Shown: positions 12,227 to 24,256, counted from the stretch's first letter. The stretch: DNA of 64,000 nt from Phytophthora colocasiae (GCA_018806915.1 JAGKQI010000100.1:744001-808000); one strand, 5' to 3'. Program-made: numbers and translations. Notes: a model not told the origin generated them from the letters alone.

Positions 12227-13574
12227 AAGACCACAAACCATTACCCGGTGTGGAGGTCGGAGATATTGGTCCAAAAGTGGGCTTCAACTCGCTGGACAAT
12301 GGCTACGCTGTATTTCATAACGTGCAGATTCCACGACGCAATATGCTCATGCGTTACGCCAAAGTGCTACCTGACGGAACGTTCATCAAACCACCGTGTA
12401 CCTCACCATGACGCAGATCCGTGCGTACTTAATCTTGAAGCTGGGCTTTGCTCTGGGAGCTGCTACGACCATCACGACTCGCTTTAGTGCTGTTCGAGTG
12501 CAAGGTCGGAAAACGAACGCTGACAGCAACGCCTTGACGAAGGAGAATCCCGTGTTGGATTACCAGAATCAACAACATGCACTGCTCCCCCTAGTAGCGC
12601 TTTCGTACGCTGCTACCTTCGCCGGCCGATCGATGGTTGATCTACACGATCAAGTTCTAGCGAAAGTCACAAGCGGACAAACTGATTCCATTGCTCAGTC
12701 GGGTGAGCTGCACGCCATCTCCTCCGGGTTGAAGGGGTGGCTTGCTGACCGTGTGAATGATGGAATTGAGCACTGTCGTCGACTCTGTGGTGGCCACGGG
12801 TTCCTCCAGTCCAGTAATTTGGCTCACATCTTCGCTGAAAATGTCGGTGCCTGCACGTTCGAAGGAACAGCTGACGTTCTGGTTCAGCAACACGCTCGTT
12901 ACTTGCTAAAAGAGCTTGGAAACATTGCCAAGCCACACAACGAGGGCCCAGCAGGTTTCTTGAGTCGCAGTGACTTCTATTCGAACCCGAATTTGCGTTG
13001 CAGTGTGAGGACACCAGCGGATTTTGGACAGTTTAACGTCCTGGTGGAGGTGTTCGAGGTGCGAGCTGCACGCTCCGTTCGTAAACTTGCCCACGCTATG
13101 AAGACGTCCGGAAACAATGCAAATTCGTGCATGATGCTCATGACCACAGCGTCGACACACCACACGGAGCTGTTATTGGTGAAATCGTTTATCTCGGGAG
13201 TGGCTTTACTGCCTGTGGGGACTACGAAGGACGCCGTGGCTCAATTGTGCCAGCTCTTTGGGGTGTGGCTATTGGTGAAAGGACTGGGTGACTTCCGCCA
13301 TGACGACTACATTTCCCCTGAACAGGCTGATATGGCGCACCAGCAATTGGTGAGTTTGTTGCCACCAGTGCGTCGGAATGTCGTTCGTCTGACGGATGCG
13401 TGGGACTTCAGCGACTTTGAACTCAACTCGGCTCTTGGCAACTTCGACGGGGATATTTACCGAGCGTTGGTGGAGCATGCGAAACGAGAACCATTGAACG
13501 TGTCGGAGGTGCCGGAAGGATATGACAAGTATCTTCGTCCGCTTATCCAGTCTGGACTGTAAAACAGGTCGGCT

Positions 13575-13627
13575 GGTGAATCTTTGTCTGACAGACAAAG
13601 ATTCACCATATCAGACAATGTCTGATA
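13575..13627. repeat. Two adjacent perfect hairpins after the acyl-CoA oxidase pseudogene
   Basis: The first has 16-bp arms, GGTGAATCTTTGTCTG (13575-13590) and its exact inverse (13592-13607), around a single A. One base later comes TATCAGACA / TGTCTGATA (13609-13627), again around a single A. They start 12 bp after the stop codon. The intact paralogue at 33793 has nothing comparable, so this may be a small inserted element or an mRNA-end structure. Confidence 0.85.
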
Positions 13628-14182
13628 CCTTGAGTTCGTTAAGCAATACACATTTGTTGTAAAAATCTAAGGCCTTGAAATGATCCGAGTCTAGCTTGGG
13701 GGAGTAGACCAGACTAAAAAAACGTTTAAACAATGCTTCGCAATAACTTGCTTGTAATTCGAGGTAAAACACGTTTAGGAACTAGATGTGGAAGGACTGT
13801 TGTGGGTCTGCTTGCAACCAGCGAGTACTATCAAGGGTTTCTGCCTATTGTCAGAAACTTCGAGCAGCATGTAAGAATGTATGCTGCATTTTAGTGAGCA
13901 ACGTATTTGCTGACTAAACAATTACGATGTTCTGACGTAATCCAATCTGATGGTGTCAGAAAGACTTCGCTTGAAGTTGCCAAGGTATCTTCGAGTCGAA
14001 GTTCGACATCCAATCGATATATCGTTCACGGCTGCAACCGTGGAGATGATTTAATCAGAGTCATAACTCAACGTAATCTCTCTACGATCGCCCGTCTTTG
14101 CTTTGGATTAACAAGTTTCTAGATCCTGCAACGTAAAATTCATTCCCCAATTTCCCAGCACAAGTGCAAGCAACCATCTCCA
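13628..14182. other. Intergenic region upstream of the BAHD gene
   Basis: I see no supported gene. There are short open frames without recognisable content and one ctgcat motif near 13883. It should contain the promoter of the gene starting at 14183. Confidence 0.4.
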
Positions 14183-15526
14183 ATGACTGTCAACCGCGAC
14201 ACAAAAATCATCGACTTGTCGCCTATGGATGCCGTCATGGCCAATATTGGCGTCACGATCCTCCTCATCTACGCCCCAAGCGAGACGCACCACTACGACA
14301 CGGACATCCTCAAAAAATCATTCGTCGAGACGTTGGACCGAGACTACCAGGTCCTTCTCGGCGAATTGATCTCGGACTCTAAACGCCACGGCATGCCCTG
14401 TGTGAAGCTAGACGCTGCCACACTCAGTGAAGGAGGAAGTGCCGTCCCTTTCGTTGTGGGCTCTGCGTGTCATGAAACAACTGAAGAAGCTCTCGAGTCC
14501 TTGTCGTATGACTTCATGCCGCCTGCACGCAAGGGCAGGCATCAACTCATTGCTGTCAAGTGTTCCGTGTTGTCAGACGGCGGACTGGCAATTGGTCTTG
14601 ACTTCGCTCATGGTATCTTAGACGGTGAGGCGTTCACCTTCGCCAAGGTGTGGGGTCAGTACTATCGCAAATTCTCTGGGGTCTCCGTGCTCGAAAATCC
14701 CATCAAACTCAATCACGATCGCTCCCTACTGGCCGCAAAAGCCGATCAAGCTTCGCTACCTCATCCAGAGTTCCAAGTCTTGCCACCTGGTACATCAAGT
14801 TCAAGTGAAACTGAGCTAGTTGGTCCCCTCCCAGTGCCAGTCATGGATGGCACGCTGTCGACAACTCAACGAATACTGCACTTGTCTCCGAACCAGTTAT
14901 CGCGGCTCAAAACTTTAGTCAGTGACGTGCCCAATTCTTCGTACGTGAGTACCATTGACTCACTATCTGCTCTCCTGACTGTGTTGATCACTCGAGCTCG
15001 TGGACATGGTCAGGATGTCCGTATCGCTACGTGTGTTAACGGACGAGAGCATCTGAAGCCTCCTCTTCCTGCTAACTACGTCGGTAACGTCATTTTCAAC
15101 GCAGTGACGACGTATCAAGCAGCAGAACTCGCGTCTGATTCTTCTGCCACTTTCAACGATACTCTTGGTATCGTTGCCAGACGCATTCGAGCTTCGATTA
15201 CGAAGACTCGGGACGATCAATTCCTTCGCGATTCACTGGCGTTCATCTCGTCTCAGCAGGAAATGACTTCGGTGTTCGTGTCCACCAACTTCATCTTCGG
15301 TCATGACATCTTTTTCACCTCCTGGGTGCGTATGGGAGCCTACGACGCCGATTTTGGCGGTGGGAGCCCTCATTACGCTGGACTTCCTCGTGTTCCCGTC
15401 ACGGACGGGTTGGTCGTCATCGCCGACCCCATGTACCCGGAGAAAGATGGCCTGGACGTCCTAGTTCTCCTCGAGACGGGGGCGATGAAGCGCTTCAGCC
15501 AACAGTGGGAGGAACTTGCTCTATGA
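14183..15526 (+). CDS. BAHD-family acyltransferase (PF02458 type)
   Basis: A single-exon, apparently intact protein of 447 residues, the usual size for acyl-CoA-dependent BAHD transferases. The catalytic HXXXD motif is HGILD at residues 143-147 (context LDFAHGILDGEAF). The structural DFGWG motif is present as DFGGG at 390-394 (context AYDADFGGGSPHYAGLP). Between them is a block resembling the family's channel region (CVNGREHLKPPLPANYVGNVIF). These enzymes move an acyl group from CoA to an alcohol or amine in the cytosol. The substrate cannot be read from sequence. It lies alone between the acyl-CoA oxidase pseudogene and bZIP-like gene A. The ATG at 14183 is the first in frame. Confidence 0.88.
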   Translation: MTVNRDTKIIDLSPMDAVMANIGVTILLIYAPSETHHYDTDILKKSFVETLDRDYQVLLGELISDSKRHGMPCVKLDAATLSEGGSAVPFVVGSACHETTEEALESLSYDFMPPARKGRHQLIAVKCSVLSDGGLAIGLDFAHGILDGEAFTFAKVWGQYYRKFSGVSVLENPIKLNHDRSLLAAKADQASLPHPEFQVLPPGTSSSSETELVGPLPVPVMDGTLSTTQRILHLSPNQLSRLKTLVSDVPNSSYVSTIDSLSALLTVLITRARGHGQDVRIATCVNGREHLKPPLPANYVGNVIFNAVTTYQAAELASDSSATFNDTLGIVARRIRASITKTRDDQFLRDSLAFISSQQEMTSVFVSTNFIFGHDIFFTSWVRMGAYDADFGGGSPHYAGLPRVPVTDGLVVIADPMYPEKDGLDVLVLLETGAMKRFSQQWEELAL

Positions 15527-16497
15527 GAAGGTCTTAGTATCCAGGATGTGGTTTAGGCCTGAATAACACACAGCAATGTACATGTTCATTCATTTTTTAC
15601 AGACATGTTGACAAACTGACCTGTCCGTTCGATCCGGATGATCAGTTTCTGGTTGAGTATCAGTATGGCAGAGCGTTGGGTCATTCTTCGGATGGCAGCG
15701 AGAACACTGGGGTTACCATGGAGCTTTCGAAGCGCAATGCCATGAAGAACATCTCCATGAACCAGTAATTGACGTTGGTAATCAATGCGCGTATCCAACC
15801 ACCATGACGAAGCACACAACCGCTGTCACGGTCGACATCTAACGGGGCGAATCCTAGCGACGTTGTCATCTGCGTCCACTTGTACGAAGCCCCTAGACAC
15901 TGCTGAACGGCATTGTGCTGGAGAGCTGAGTCAAAAATCACGTACTCGTCTCCGATCCGAACCCTCCAGAGCAATTCTAGTGAATTGGACGAGCTCTGAG
16001 TGTGAGGATTGAACAGAACACGATGAATCACCAGTGCATCTCGGCTAATTACTTGTAGAACTTGCATCTGTAAGTTAAATAAAAAAATTAGTTTCGAAAG
16101 AAAAACAAAAAACATTGAAAATTACCAACCTTGATGGGGAATGCAGGACTGAAGAAACGCGCGTACGTTGCAGGCGTGGACAACGTGTCCCAGGTAAAAT
16201 TCATCAGATGCAACGCACGAGCATTCGGGAATCCTTTGGAGAGCACAAACTTGACTGATGACTCTTCCACTTTACGGAAATCACTCCACCCCATAACGGA
16301 AGCGCCTGAAGTCTGAAACGTGTCATCTCTTTTCGACAGCTCGTACTCTTGTTGTGCATTATGTTGCACACTTGCTAACACTTGAGGGGTGATCGGTTCG
16401 TAAAACTCCTTCACGAGCTCCATCTGATTCTGTAAAAAAAAGGTTAGCAACAATTTACCTTTAAAAACTATCCACTCGAAATATTACCTGCATCAAG

Positions 16498-16745
16498 TAC
16501 CAGGATGTGGCAGTTCACACAACCTGGAGACTGGGACGAGCTACACAGAGCGAATGTACACGAGCGACAGGGGGTTTGGTAGCCTTGAGCTTTTCCTCCT
16601 CGTACTATAGTGAAGTGCTATGAGTACGTTCAATCCACTTTTGATTTTTCCTTCTTCCTCCCAGAACTTCGTGTACGCTAAGTCGACTCCAAGTGAGTAA
16701 GCACTTCTTGCTAGAGCGCGTTCACGCACACAGCGCACGCAGCTA
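16498..16745 (+). repeat. Copia 5' LTR (248 bp)
   Basis: It matches 29351-29598 over the full length, with one visible difference in the first four bases (TACC against TAGC). TCAAG lies immediately upstream. Confidence 0.93.
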
Positions 16746-16760
16746 GGTTATGAGCCCAAG
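16746..16760 (+). other. Copia primer-binding site (initiator-tRNA anticodon-arm type)
   Basis: GGTTATGAGCCCAAG directly follows the 5' LTR. Its complement holds GGGCTCATAACC, the anticodon stem-loop signature of initiator tRNA-Met (CAT anticodon with GGG/CCC stem). Priming from a cleaved tRNA half is known for Drosophila copia, so the same mechanism is inferred here. Confidence 0.75.
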
Positions 16761-17831
16761 GTTGACGAGCTTTGGCAAGTAAGATGACGGATTCTACGAG
16801 TGGAGTATCGACAGCTGCAACCTCAGCTGCAACATGTACAGTGATGACAAGTTCAAGTAGTGCTGCTAGCTCGAGCATGGTGTCGACGATGGCTCCAGCT
16901 GCTGGAACAGCTCAAACAATGTCTGCTACGGCTACAGGACAACCAGCCACGGCTATTGGACAGACTGTTGCTACTCAGGCTAGGCCCAAACCTTTGGGTA
17001 CTAGCAAACCACCACTCTTTGATGGGGTTTTTGAAGTCTATCAGATGAGGCTGATGCTTTATCTTGAGCAACGAGATTCATGGAGAATTGTGACTGGAGA
17101 AGAAACACGGCCAGTTGAAGAAGGAGAAGCACAAAGAGACTTTGATGCACGAGATCGATTGGCAATGGAGACAATAATCAGAGGACTATCTGATGCTGAT
17201 GTCCAGAAGGTGTGTGTTTACAGGTGAGCTATAGACATTTGGAATGCTGTGGTCGCAGAGAAGACTCAGCGTGACTTCTCGTATGGAGTGCACTTGAAGC
17301 GGGAGATGTATACACACACGTACACGCCTGGTAAGAAGATGGCTACATACATTCAGGAGATGACTACAATGAGACAGAAGCTACAATACATGGGCCCACA
17401 GTTTGTTATTGACGATGTGGAGATGTCAAGCTTGTTGTTAATGGGAGGTGCACAGTGCACAGAGAGATCGTGACACAGTTTGATTTCTCGTTCAGACAAG
17501 GAAACCCACCTACCCTGCAGCAGGTGAAGAATGCTTTACTTTCGAGAGATGAAATGGAAAAAATGGCGGCTGGTACAGCTAAAGAGAAAGGTGAAAATAA
17601 CTCTGAAGCGGTAATGCAGTCAAGCCATGCTGGTAAGGGACAAGATAACAAGACTGGATGTGGCAAGAAGCCCGTGGTGCGATGCTTTCACTGCAAGCGG
17701 AAGGGTCACAAGCGCAATGAATGCTGGTTCCTGAAGGGAGAGTCAAAGAAACCCAAAGGAAATCAGTCCAAAACTCAGAAGAAAGGCGACAAGAAGACGC
17801 AAAAGGAGAAGAAAGAAGCCAAGAAGAAGAA

Positions 17832-18243
17832 TGCAGCGGGGCTGCGTAGGTGTGCACGGCACAGAGGAAGTTGGGTTGACTCGTAGAGTCCTGCTTGCAA
17901 GGCACTAGCCTTCGGTTCTATACAAGAACCAAGTAGTCCACTAAATACGGGACTCTCACAATCAGTGTCCCTATAATAAAGGAACTAACACTAATTATGT
18001 AAAATGCAAACTGATTTTTATTTATTTTATTGCCCTAATCCTGAATGTAACGGATTTAGTATCTAACATACTAAATCCTAATCAAATGTAATGTGTGGCT
18101 CTGAGCTAACAGCCAGCAACTGGCTACATGTGTGACGTGTGAGAAACACTATGTGTTGTACACGGATCTGTGACTTGTGACCTGGATGGTGTATACCACA
18201 CCTATTGTAGCCAAGGCGCGCAGCGCCGTGTAACCCCGTTACA
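17832..18243 (-). repeat. Chromovirus copy 2, 3' LTR (412 bp)
   Basis: Appears base-for-base identical to 25286-25697. It starts TGCAGC and ends GTTACA in plus orientation. Confidence 0.97.
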
Positions 18244-18259
18244 CCCTCCCCCACCAAAC
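18244..18259 (-). other. Chromovirus polypurine tract
   Basis: Read on the minus strand, GGTGGGGGAGGG directly precedes the 3' LTR. That is the expected position and composition for the plus-strand primer. Confidence 0.8.
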
Positions 18260-18539
18260 CGTGGATACGGAGTATCTACAACTGTAGACATAACTGCCTT
18301 GTCAAGGCCTGTCACCGGCAACTTTCCGATAAAAGAAATCTCTCAACGAGAGTGCGCGGGTGCGCTGGCTCAATCGAGCACATTCTCCAATTCTCCCCAG
18401 CGAGCCAACCGCTCCTGAGGTGTCCAGTGACCAGGCGTCTACGCCCCAGCGCCTCAGCGCTTTCCGGTCTGAGCCCTCGGCTCCTCTCACGCTCTCCGAT
18501 TCGGAGTATTTCGCGGCGTCTCGCCTTCGCTACGGAGCG

Positions 18540-20183
18540 ATGTTCAAGGCCAGCCCGACGTCAAGTGGTAGCGGTGGCTCACCCTTCGAGTACACGACAG
18601 CGTCGCCGACGCGCGACCCACGTCGCTCTCCTACAGAGGAAGGCGAGGTCGAAGTGGACTACGAGGAGTCCGAACAGGGCGATGCCCATGCGTCTCCTGC
18701 TCCTGCGAGCCCTCGGACGACCCGATCTGAGCTGCGCTCTCCACGCGATCCGCGTCGGTACTCAATTCCTCGGCAGCTGCGGCAGCCCAATCCGTTCCCG
18801 GAGGGACCTTCGAGCCTCGTGCTCAACGCGTTGCGCAACGCACCACCGCTTCCTGCTCGCGATGAGCCAGAGTCACTCAAGGGAGTCGAAGACGCGATCA
18901 CCAACCCTCTGGATGAGGCACAGGAGGCTTCCCTGAGCGGTGCTCCAGAGTCACGTCGACCGGTCCAACGGGACATCGTGGGGACTTCGTCGCGGCGCGA
19001 CTACGGCTTCGAGCCTCGCGACCCTGCCGAGCAGGTGAAGCAGCTGATGGCGCAGCCAAACCTGCATGGTTACGCCATAGGCAATCCTCCACGTACGGTG
19101 GCTGAGACTCAGCAGCGACAGGGGCTCCATGAGCGTTTCCTGACCCCGCAGGTGTGCACACTCGCCGAGTATCGGCAACGCTTAGATAAGCAACGGCGAC
19201 GGGAGTCTGTGCCTCAGATGAGGACTTATCCACTCCTGCTCCAAACCGGAGAGACCACCCGGGACTACATGGTCCATGTGGCCACCTGGGCCGAGGCTTC
19301 ACGGAAGCTCGCGTCGTTTGACCGGCTCATGGAGAGCTGCGCCGAGGTGGACGTCCGCCTCGCCCGAGGTCTACTCTTCCAGTACGCGAAGATACGCGTG
19401 CGGCTCCGGCCGCTTTCCTCGTCACACGACGGCAGTGGCTCCCGCCTCTCAGGCCACTATCCCTGCTTCGCAGGATGCTCCTTCAGTCTCCGAGGGAGAC
19501 TCGCTGGCTGTGCCAGCCACGGACCAGAGCCTGAGCTCGGCTGCTAGTCCGTCAGCTTCTCACACTAGTGGTGAGAAGCGGGTGTCGACCGAGTGGTCGA
19601 CCTCGAGCCCTTCGGGCGCCCCCGATCTTCGCGATCAAAAGCGTCCACGACGTCAGGGCAGTCCTGCCTCAGGGACCCTTCAAACTCCCACGAGTTTTGG
19701 GAATGAGGATATCCACGCCACTTCACCAGATACTGGTTTTGACTACGGTGGCGACGCCGCGCCATCAGGCGCTCCACGTGGTAGTGGGGAGTCCCCTGCT
19801 CATCGAGCAACGGCGGAGGAGGCCGATTCGCTGCGGAACGCCGTACTCGATGAGTGTGACGAGCGCTATTTGTCGCATCGCGCCTGGTACCAACTCGATC
19901 ACTCGATCGGTACTCTCCGGAGTCAGACTCAGTCCCTTCAAGGAACGTCGAGAGTGTTTGGCATTCGCATGCCCGTCTCGCTCATGACATGGAGGAGATT
20001 GAAAGCCGGATGGCTTGGCTCGAAGGTCCTCAGTCCCTGACTGCTCGCCTGCACCAGCAGGAGCTTCAGCTCGCTGAGTTGCGAGGTCAGGTGACGTTGC
20101 TGCTGCAGATGACGCAGCCTGGGCACGTGTCGTCGGTGCCAGCGCCTCCGCGCTCACCCCCGCGGGGTCCCGATATGGCTTAA
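18540..20183 (+). CDS. Antisense accessory ORF of the chromovirus (frameshifted)
   Basis: The ORF lies opposite to pol, between pol and the 3' LTR, and overlaps the last 0.6 kb of pol. The first frame (ATG 18540, open from 18360 to about 19430) encodes an acidic, Arg/Pro-rich N-terminus. A folded-looking block follows (TLAEYRQRLDKQRRRES, DYMVHVATWAEASRKL, FDRLMESCAEVDVRLARG). It continues after a shift near 19430, seen in both copies, into a Ser/Ala-rich stretch and then a coiled coil. The last part is shifted once more at 19940, where copy 1 has an extra G. It stops at 20183. The coiled coil lies over the low-complexity pol linker, and the low-complexity part lies over the pol chromodomain. 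No homologue recognised. It could be a gag-like or env-position protein. Confidence 0.5.
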
Positions 20184-23100
20184 GCAAGCCGACGTAGAAC
20201 ACCGGGTGTGTTCGCATCCGCTTTGGCAAGTCAAGCGTGTATGCCAGGCCCTTCTTGGCCACGACCGTAAATGGTCCGATGAAACGCGGACGCAATTTCG
20301 TCTTAAAGACATTTGACACTGCATGTGTAGGTAGGTTCTTAGCGTTTAATAAAACCTGGTCACCGACCTTAAATTCCCATACATTGCTTCTACCTTTTGT
20401 ATCCGCTTGTTCCTTCTGAACGTCTTGGCTTTCAGCCATCGCGTCACGTACACGGCGTAATACGCTCAATCTCACCGAGAGGAAGTCATCGACTTGTTTA
20501 CGCACAGCAGAAGGGCTGATATCAGCAAGCTCGGAGTCGAGCGACGGCACAGCCTCTCCCCCACCAAGCCCAAGGCTACCGCGTGGCGGAGTGAGCGGAA
20601 CGCGCGGGTGCGCAAGGCCGTTCACGTAGAACGGGTGAAGCCTGTCGAGGCATGCACCGCATTGTTCATGGAGAACTCAACGAGAGGGAGCATAGCGCTC
20701 CAACGCTTCGGCGTTTCAGCGCATACGCTGCGGAGGATGTCCTCCAGAACGCGGTTCACGCGTTCGGTCTGACCGTCGGTCTGCGGATGGTCCGCCGTGG
20801 ACATGTCCAGTCGAGTGCCCAGCACCTTGAAGACGGACGTCCAGAAGTGACCCGTGAAACGGGGATCTCGATCCGAGACAATGGTCTCAGGCAGCCCATG
20901 CTGGCGGAAGACCCGATCGATGAAGATCGTCGCTGTACCAGCACCATCGACGGTGTCCGGCACAGCCGCTAGATGAGCCATCTTGCTCAGACGGTCAACA
21001 AAGACCACCACGCCCGTGTTGCCTGCCGAGTCCTTCGGCAGGCCAAACACAAAGTCCATACTTATGGACTGCCAACACCCAGAGGGTACAGGTAAGCTCG
21101 CCAAAGGCGCAGCCGCATGCGGCGAGGGTTTAACCCGCTGACACGTCTCGCACGTGCGCACATATGTGCTGACCCACTTGTACATCTTCGGCCACCAGTA
21201 CATGGAGCTCACCGAGCCGTACGTCTTCTCGCGACCGAGGTGGCCGCCTGTGGGTGTGTCGTGAGCCTCATAGAGGATACGGTACTTCAGATCCTCATCG
21301 TGAGGAACTACCACTCGTGGTGGGTCATCCTGACCCGTGCTGTAGTACAGCAGACCGCCTTCCAGGCTGTAGCGTTGAGTCTCGCCTTTAGGCGTCGTGA
21401 CAGAGTCACCTTTGAGTCTTTAAACTCATCGCTCCCCAGAGCTTGGAGCAACGCGACACAAGAGTCGTCCTGAGCGTACGCTGCTCGAACCATGTCCGTC
21501 ACGGACGACGTCACCGAGGTGACATGAGATAACTCATAGTCCGGGCGACGTGATAACGCGTCAGCGAGGACGTTCTGCCTGCCAGGCTTGTACTTCACCT
21601 CGAAGTTATACTCCGCAAAGAAGGAGAGCCATCGGGCCATCCTCTGCGAGAGGTGAGGCGACTGCGTCGCTGTGCGTAGTGACGCATGATCCGTGTAGAT
21701 CACAAACGGCTTGGAGCCGAGCAGGTGAACCCTGAATTTGACGAGAGCGTACTTCATCGCAAGTAGCTCCTTGTCATGAACTGGATAGTTCTTCTCAGCA
21801 GCCTTGAGCTGTCGCGACTCAAACGCAATGACGCGTTCGCGCCCTTCGGCGTCCGCTTGTAGCAAAGCACTGCCGATGGCAAAGTCAGAGGCGTCACAGA
21901 CGACAATAAACGGACGAGCGGGGTCTGGCAGCGCCAGTATCGGTGCCTGAAGCAGGCTATCCTTGATACAAGTGAACGCATTCTCGTGCTCGGCACGCCA
22001 TACCCACTCGGCATCCTTCTTAAGGAGATCCGTCAGTGGCCGAGCCAACTCAGCGTAGTTCTCGCTGTACTTGTGCAAGTAGTTGGCCAAACCCAGCCAC
22101 TTACGCAAGTCCTTCTGGTTCAAGGAACCGGCCAATCCACAATGGCCTTGACCTTTGCTGGATCAGCACGAAGGCCATGCTTCCCAATGAAGCACCCTAG
22201 GAAGGATTTCTTCCGCGCCAAAGACGCACTTGTCTGCGTTGGCGTACAGCTTGTTCGTGCGCATGCACTCGAGCACAGCTCTCACGTGTTCCACGTGCAC
22301 CTCAACGTCAGTCTTGCCGTGTTCGGCCTGACTGTGGACGAACACGTCGTCAAAGTACGTTTGTGCGAATGCCCGTAGGGGCCTGAACAGCTGCGTCACT
22401 AGACGATTGAACGTTGCGGGCGCGTTCGAGAGCCCTTGGGGCATGACGAGCCACTCCCAGAGCATACCGCTCGGGGTGCTCACCGCTGTAAGCGGAATAT
22501 CACTGGCTCGCATGAGCAGCTGATAGTACCCATCGACTAAGTCGAGTGCACTGTACATGGTGCAACCCACCATGTTGTTCTGAAGAACATCCTTCCTAGG
22601 AATCGGCGTCTGCGCCGGAATCGTGGCAGTGTTGAGCTTGTTAAAAGCGTGAACGATACGCCACTTGCCATTCGGCTTTCTGACACAGAACGTTGGCGCG
22701 GAATGCGGAGACTTGCTCTCGCGCACGAGACCCGCCGCGTGCTTCGCACGGAAGAAGGCGTCAATGACGTCGCATTGCTCTTTAGGAAGAGGCCACTGTC
22801 GGGTCACGCAGTACTTAGTTCCGGGAACTAAGTCGATCTCATGACGAACGCCTCGGTCGGGAGGCAGGCCACTCGGTGGTTCCTTCGAGACAACGTCTCC
22901 ATATTCCTTCAGCAAGGAGTGGAAGGGATCCGAGGGATTCTTGAGGATCTCCGATCCACTCCTGGCGTTCAACGCCTTCTTGACTTCGGCCAAGACGGAC
23001 TCGTCAACGAGGGACGACGAGTTTAACTCCTCCTCAGGTCGAACGATGACCACCTCGGCGAATTCGCCAGCCTTCAAGGCATCGCCAAAGTCGGCGAAGG

Positions 23101-24218
23101 ACATCTCTTCTAGCTCAAGGAGCTTGTCAACACTTGGCAAGTCGTCCAGCAGGACACTGCCTTCGGCACTACCGCCCACTCCATCAACCAGAGTGTATAG
23201 CTGCCCACAGCCCTCCGGTGCGTCGGCACTTGACGTCACGGATGACTCAGACGCAGAGCGTCTCGCCCGAAGGGCCTTACGACGTCTTCGCCTAGCCGAA
23301 GATCGTCTACTCGACGGAGTACGTGCCGTCGCACAAGTTTCGGCCCAGTGTCAGGGACACTCAGCGATCCACTCGGTCGACGACCGATGCCGCTCAGCGG
23401 AGTACGTGCCGCTGCACAATCAATGACCGTAACAGGTCCAGTGTCAGAGACACTCAGCGATCGACTTGGTCCACGACCAGTATCACTCGACGGAGTACGT
23501 GCCGCCCCACAGTTCACGGCCTGGTAAGGCCCGATGCCATCGGCATCCAGTGACGGTCCATGACCGGCGTCACTCGGGTTACGTGAGCTTTGCCCACACG
23601 TTGACTCACTGCCAACCAGCGCTATGCGCTCAACAGGGCTGCGATCCTCGCACTCGGTGCTGTCCACTAACTCGGACACACCGACTTCCAGCATCATTGC
23701 CGACTCGGCTCGATGCTCGCGCCAATAGCGCTTCTGCTTCCTAGCAGAGGTGGGTTCATGACTCGCCAAAGCTCCACTAGGAGAGAAGTGCGTAGCACCT
23801 AAGGTCTTCGACCTCCAGTCGATCCATGGCTCGTGGCGCTCCAGCCACGCCATACCAAGGATGAGGTCGTACCTCGAATCCAGGTCCAAGACCAAGCAGC
23901 GTTCCACGCTGTCGAAGTCCAGAACTTCAGCCGTAGGTCCATCGGGACCTTGGCTGCCGTGACACGGACGCCCGTCGCTAGACGGACAGTGACGGTGTCA
24001 CCTCTTCGCGCTCGAAGCGCCTCAGCATATTGCTGACTACCCTCAACGGTGGAGCGTCTGACGTAGTTGCCAGACGCTCCTGAATCGATCAACACGATCC
24101 ACGGCTTCTCGAAGCCCTTCACGTCCACATGGACGACCAGCAAGCCCTGCTTGCTCACACGTTCCGTGTTCAAGAGCACGGAGCTCTTCGGGGCTGAGCC
24201 CCAGTGCCTCTCACGCAC
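19565..24218 (-). pseudogene. pol: Gypsy pol, copy 2
   Basis: The domain order is as in copy 1 with fewer breaks. Protease is at 24218-23940 (LIDSGASGNYVRR). Reverse transcriptase lies in an open stretch 23239-22163, including YFDDVFVHS. RNase H is at 22135-21308 (FIVVCDASDFAIG), and the integrase finger and DDE core at 21314-20622. The GPF module and linker follow at 20625-19820, then the chromodomain at 19810-19620. Frame changes fall near 23940, 23330, 22200, 22130, 21370, 20630 and 19940. A 10-bp deletion relative to copy 1 near 23345 sits between short TCGGCC repeats. Chromodomains in this position are thought to steer integration to particular chromatin. Confidence 0.92.
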
Positions 24219-24256
24219 TGCAGAACTCAGTTCTTCCCCAGTAGACCGCCCCGCGT

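Larger units (their letters stand above)
7428..13562 (+). pseudogene. Acyl-CoA oxidase pseudogene split by a piggyBac-like element
   Basis: The N-terminal third (7428-8079) and the remainder (12223-13562) align throughout with the intact acyl-CoA oxidase at 31763-33793. Conserved blocks include YAQTELGHGSNVQG, SRKWWPGGLGKTATH and CGGHGFLQSSNLAH, and the CTFEG motif that holds the catalytic Glu of the family. A 4.1-kb element sits in a TTAA site. Removing it and one TTAA restores the frame exactly (VPLRSL then KDHKPLPG). A separate lesion near 12390, a net loss of 13 nt relative to the paralogue, shifts the frame after DGTFIK. The gene would therefore be dead even without the transposon. It ends LIQSGL. 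Confidence 0.95.

Noticed and set aside
17224..17226. In-frame TGA codons in the copia gag-pol (17224 and 26220) as recoded sense codons
   Set aside because: There is no sign of a variant code, since host genes and other elements use TGA as a stop and the copia element also has a frameshift. Decay is simpler.
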